7,896 nt of DNA from DASQDT01 sp036380435 (GTDB lineage: Bacteria > Acidobacteriota > Blastocatellia > Pyrinomonadales > Pyrinomonadaceae), in assembly GCA_036380435.1 (NCBI GenBank), contig DASVES010000463.1, positions 1 to 7,896 on the forward strand. Direction: 5' to 3'. Shown here one piece after another: positions 5,568-7,896 of the stretch (positions are counted from its first letter, which is position 1; every line of letters starts with the position of its first letter). Position numbers and translations under genes: made by a program. The notes under the pieces are model-generated. The model worked only from the letters and a program-made list of their open reading frames with translations. It made no database searches and was not told the origin of the DNA.

Positions 5568-7271
5568 ATGCTCGCCGTCCTCAACATCACGAACTTCGCT
5601 TTGATCGACGACCTGAGTGTCGAGTTCGAGCGCGGCTTGAACCTGCTCACCGGCGAGACCGGCTCGGGCAAGTCGATCCTCGTGGACGCGCTCGGCGTGC
5701 TCATCGGCGGGCGCTTCTCCTCCGAGATGGTCAAGGCCGGGGCGGCGCAAGCTTCTGTCGAGGGGCTGTTCAGTGTCGGCGAGAACCCGCGCGTCGAGGA
5801 ACTACTCGGCGCGGCCGGTCTCGACGCGCGGCCCGACGGCGGGGCGGCCGAGCTTGTCATCCGGCGCGAACTCGCCGCCGGCGGCCGTGGCCGCATCTTC
5901 ATCAACAACCGCCTCGCCACGCTCGCCCTGCTGCGCGAGCTGCGTCCCTTCCTCGTGGACATCCACGGGCAGGGCGACCAGCAGACGCTCTTCAACCCCG
6001 ACACGCACCTCGAACTCCTCGACGCCTTCGGCGGCCACGACCCCGCGCGCCGCGAGGTGTCTAAGCTCTACGCGCTCTGGGCCGCGCTCAATCGCGAACT
6101 CGAAGACCTGCGCCGCGACGACGCCGAAAAACTTCAGCTCATCGACGCCCTGCGCTTCCAGACCGAGGAGCTTGAGGCCGCGCGTCTGTCGTCCGGCGAG
6201 GAGGAACAGCTTGCCTCCGAGCGCCGCCTGCTCGGCAACCTTGAGAAGATTTCCGCGCTCTGCGCCGACGCCTACGACAAGACCTACGAGCGCGACGACT
6301 CGACGGTCGCTCGTCTCAGCCAGCTCACCCATCAGGTCGAAGAGCTTGCGGGCTACGAACAGTCGTACAGAGACTATCTCGAAGGCGTCCGCTCGGCGCG
6401 CGTCCTGCTCGAAGACCTCGGCCTGTCTTTGCGCTCCTTCGCCGACCATCTGAAGTTCTCGCCCGAAAGGCTCGCGGAGATCGAGTCGAGGCTGGCGGAG
6501 GTCGCCCGTCTCAAGCGCAAGTACGGCGGCACGGTCGAGCAGGCCGTCGAACACCTCGCGCGTTCGCGCGAGCGCCTCGACCACCTTGAGCGCTCCGACG
6601 AGCGCGCGGCCGAGGTGACGAAGGAACTCACGGCGGCGCGCGCCACATACCTCGCCGCCGCGCGCAAGCTCCACGACGCGCGCGTGAAGACGGCCCGCGC
6701 GTTTGGCCGCGCCGTCGAACGCGCGCTGACGGAGGTGGCGATGGAGAGCGCGAAGTTCGCCGCCGAGTTTGAGACGCCGGGCGCCGGGGCGGACGAGCGC
6801 GCGCTCACCAAGAGCTTCACGGCCGCCGGCATCGACCGCGTCGAGCTGCACTTCTCGGCGAATCCGGGCGAGCCTCCGCGCCCGCTCGCGCGCGTCGCCT
6901 CGGGCGGCGAGGCGTCGCGTCTGATGCTCGTGCTGAAGACGATGATCAACCCGTCGCGCTTCCCCCGCACCATCGTCTTCGACGAGATCGACGCCGGCAT
7001 CGGCGGGCGCGTCTCCGAGGCCGTCGGTCTCAAGCTGAAGACGCTGGCCGGCGCCAATCAGGTGCTCTGCGTGACGCATCAGGCGCAGGTCGCCCGCTTC
7101 GCCGACACGCACCTGCTCGTCACCAAAACCGCTGAACGCGGCGCGACCTCGGTCGGCGTCCGCAAGCTCGACGGGCGCGGCCGCGTCGAAGAGATCGCCC
7201 GCATGCTCACCGGCGCGCAGATCACCGAGACGGCCCGCCGTCACGCCCGCGAGATGCTCAAAACGGCATAA
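5568..7271 (+). CDS. recN: DNA repair protein RecN
   Basis: A complete 567-residue RecN, close to the usual 550-570. RecN is an SMC-like ATPase of the cytoplasm that acts early in recombinational repair of double-strand breaks. Visible parts in order: N-terminal M-L-x-x-L-x-I-x-N-F-A-L-I-D; Walker A G29-E-T-G-S-G-K35-S36; D131-I-H-G-Q135 region (family Q/IHGQ motif); a charged, helix-rich coiled-coil arm at about 150-370; ABC signature S445-G-G-E448; Walker B ending D472-E473 followed by I-D-A-G-I-G-G; and the switch histidine H504 in V-T-H-Q-A-Q. The C-terminus has the normal A-R-x-M-L-T-G-x-x-I-T-E-x-A-R-x-H-A ending. The ATG 5568 matches the family N-terminus; only GACGGG at 5555-5560 serves as a ribosome binding site. 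I found no recognisable LexA box upstream, where the ACGGAT palindrome sits. Convergent with gyrA. Confidence 0.97.
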   Translation: MLAVLNITNFALIDDLSVEFERGLNLLTGETGSGKSILVDALGVLIGGRFSSEMVKAGAAQASVEGLFSVGENPRVEELLGAAGLDARPDGGAAELVIRRELAAGGRGRIFINNRLATLALLRELRPFLVDIHGQGDQQTLFNPDTHLELLDAFGGHDPARREVSKLYALWAALNRELEDLRRDDAEKLQLIDALRFQTEELEAARLSSGEEEQLASERRLLGNLEKISALCADAYDKTYERDDSTVARLSQLTHQVEELAGYEQSYRDYLEGVRSARVLLEDLGLSLRSFADHLKFSPERLAEIESRLAEVARLKRKYGGTVEQAVEHLARSRERLDHLERSDERAAEVTKELTAARATYLAAARKLHDARVKTARAFGRAVERALTEVAMESAKFAAEFETPGAGADERALTKSFTAAGIDRVELHFSANPGEPPRPLARVASGGEASRLMLVLKTMINPSRFPRTIVFDEIDAGIGGRVSEAVGLKLKTLAGANQVLCVTHQAQVARFADTHLLVTKTAERGATSVGVRKLDGRGRVEEIARMLTGAQITETARRHAREMLKTA

Positions 7272-7285
7272 AAACAATGGGGGTA

Positions 7286-7353
7286 AGGGGTAAAGGGTAA
7301 AGGGGTAAGGGAAAGACAAGTTCTTCTCCCTTACCCCTTTACCTCTTACCCTT
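7286..7353. terminator. Bidirectional terminator-like hairpin between recN and gyrA
   Basis: Arms 7286-7312 and 7327-7353 are inverted repeats of 27 bases with one mismatch (7294/7345) and two G-T pairs; the inner 17 pairs (7296-7312 with 7327-7343) are perfect, with a 14-base loop. It begins 14 bases after the recN stop and ends 11 bases before the gyrA stop, so both convergent genes would be served by it. It lacks a clear T-run on either side, so intrinsic termination is inferred from position and stem strength. The arms consist of repeated GGGTAA/GGGGTAAA words, which suggests a dispersed repeat rather than a gene-specific terminator. Confidence 0.7.
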
Positions 7354-7364
7354 GGGTGGCTTGC

Positions 7365-7896
7365 CTATTCGGCGACGACGGCCACCAGTTCGTCCTCGTT
7401 CATCGGGGCGAGCAGGGAGGAGCTGGTCACCTTGTCGCCGCCGTCGGTCTTGATGAGGCGCACGCCCTGCGCGCCGCGGCCCGTCTTGCGAATCTCGCTG
7501 GCTTCGATGCGGATGAGCTTGCCGTGCTGGGTGATGATCATCAGCTCGGAGTCGTCCTCGACGGGGAAGACGGCGACGACCTTGCCGGTCTTGTCAGTCG
7601 TCTTCATGTTGATGACGCCCTTGCCGCCGCGCGACTGCAAGCGGTAGGTCGAGATCGGCGTCTGCTTGCCAAAGCCGCACTCGGAGACCGAGAGCATGCG
7701 CTCGCTGTCGTCCGAGGAGACGGCGCAGACCGAGACGACGAAGTCGTCCTTCCGCAGGTCGATGCCGCGCACGCCGCGCGCCGCGCGCCCCATCGACCGC
7801 ACGTCGTCCTCCTCGAAGCGGATGGCGAGGCCGTTGTGCGTGGCGATGAAGATGCGCTTTGTGCCGTCGGTGAGAATCACGTCGAGCAGCTCGTCG
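7365..7896 (-). CDS. gyrA: DNA gyrase subunit A, C-terminal part
   Basis: The frame runs on the minus strand from the window edge (7896) to TAG at 7365-7367; the 5' end is outside. About 176 residues are visible, all from the C-terminal DNA-wrapping beta-pinwheel. GyrA is the catalytic subunit of gyrase, which introduces negative supercoils. Three pinwheel repeats are recognisable: the first begins I-L-T-D-G-T-K-R-I-F and has G-R-A-A-R-G-V-R-G-I; the second has C-G-F-G-K-Q-T then S-R-G-G-K-G-V-I-N-M; the third has G-K-L-I-R-I and G-R-G-A-Q-G-V-R-L-I. This matches GyrA better than ParC, whose C-terminal domain is usually shorter and more divergent. The protein ends in a short acidic tail (E-D-E-L-V-A-V-V-A-E). 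The apparent GTG at 7878-7880 is an internal valine codon, not a start, because family residues D-E-L-L-D precede it in frame. Confidence 0.92.
   Translation of the reverse strand, partial: DELLDVILTDGTKRIFIATHNGLAIRFEEDDVRSMGRAARGVRGIDLRKDDFVVSVCAVSSDDSERMLSVSECGFGKQTPISTYRLQSRGGKGVINMKTTDKTGKVVAVFPVEDDSELMIITQHGKLIRIEASEIRKTGRGAQGVRLIKTDGGDKVTSSSLLAPMNEDELVAVVAE

Noticed and set aside
5802..7319. 505-codon open frame on the minus strand opposite recN
   Set aside because: It is a shadow of recN caused by high GC: Arg/Ala/Gly-rich, no recognisable domain, and the plus-strand frame has all RecN motifs.

Overview
The window is a bacterial chromosomal segment that looks like ordinary core-plus-hypothetical gene content: recN and the C-terminal part of gyrA in opposite orientation, preceded by small enzyme and membrane-protein genes. 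From about 2370 onward it is very GC-rich, with heavy use of G/C third positions. The combination of a YciI-like secreted protein, a DinB-like protein, DUF2834, RecN and GyrA would fit Acidobacteriota (Blastocatellia/Pyrinomonadaceae-like), but this is a guess from gene style; no rRNA or other firm marker is present.

Layout: 1-105 is the tail of a DUF2442 gene. 106-270 is non-coding and begins with a weak half-attC-like sequence. 271-2342 holds two tandem paralogous membrane proteins, each with five predicted membrane segments and two CxxC...CxxC zinc ribbons; I do not recognise a named family for them, and the second is visibly lower in GC than everything downstream. 2369-3552 is a tightly coupled pair: a DUF2834 membrane protein and a cysteine-peptidase-like protein with an NlpC/P60-type DCNGF motif (ATGA overlap, strong Shine-Dalgarno). 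3662-4870 is another abutting pair: a DinB_2-type metal-binding protein and an exported double YciI-domain protein whose first domain has lost the family's His and Asp. 4939-5451 is a GNAT acetyltransferase. 5568-7271 is a complete recN. 7365-7896 on the minus strand is the 3' part of gyrA, convergent with recN.

Non-coding structure: recN is bracketed by two long and unrelated palindromes. The upstream one (5470-5544) is built from iterated ACGGAT words followed by their reverse complements. The downstream one (7286-7353) is built from GGGTAAA-like words, probably acts as a shared bidirectional terminator, and its left arm is also a textbook G-quadruplex motif.

Functionally, recN (double-strand break repair) and gyrA (DNA supercoiling) are housekeeping genes. 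The rest are separate small transcription units with no shared pathway visible. The least explained content is the zinc-ribbon paralog pair and the DUF2834/cysteine-peptidase pair. I see no CRISPR array, tRNA, rRNA or insertion sequence.
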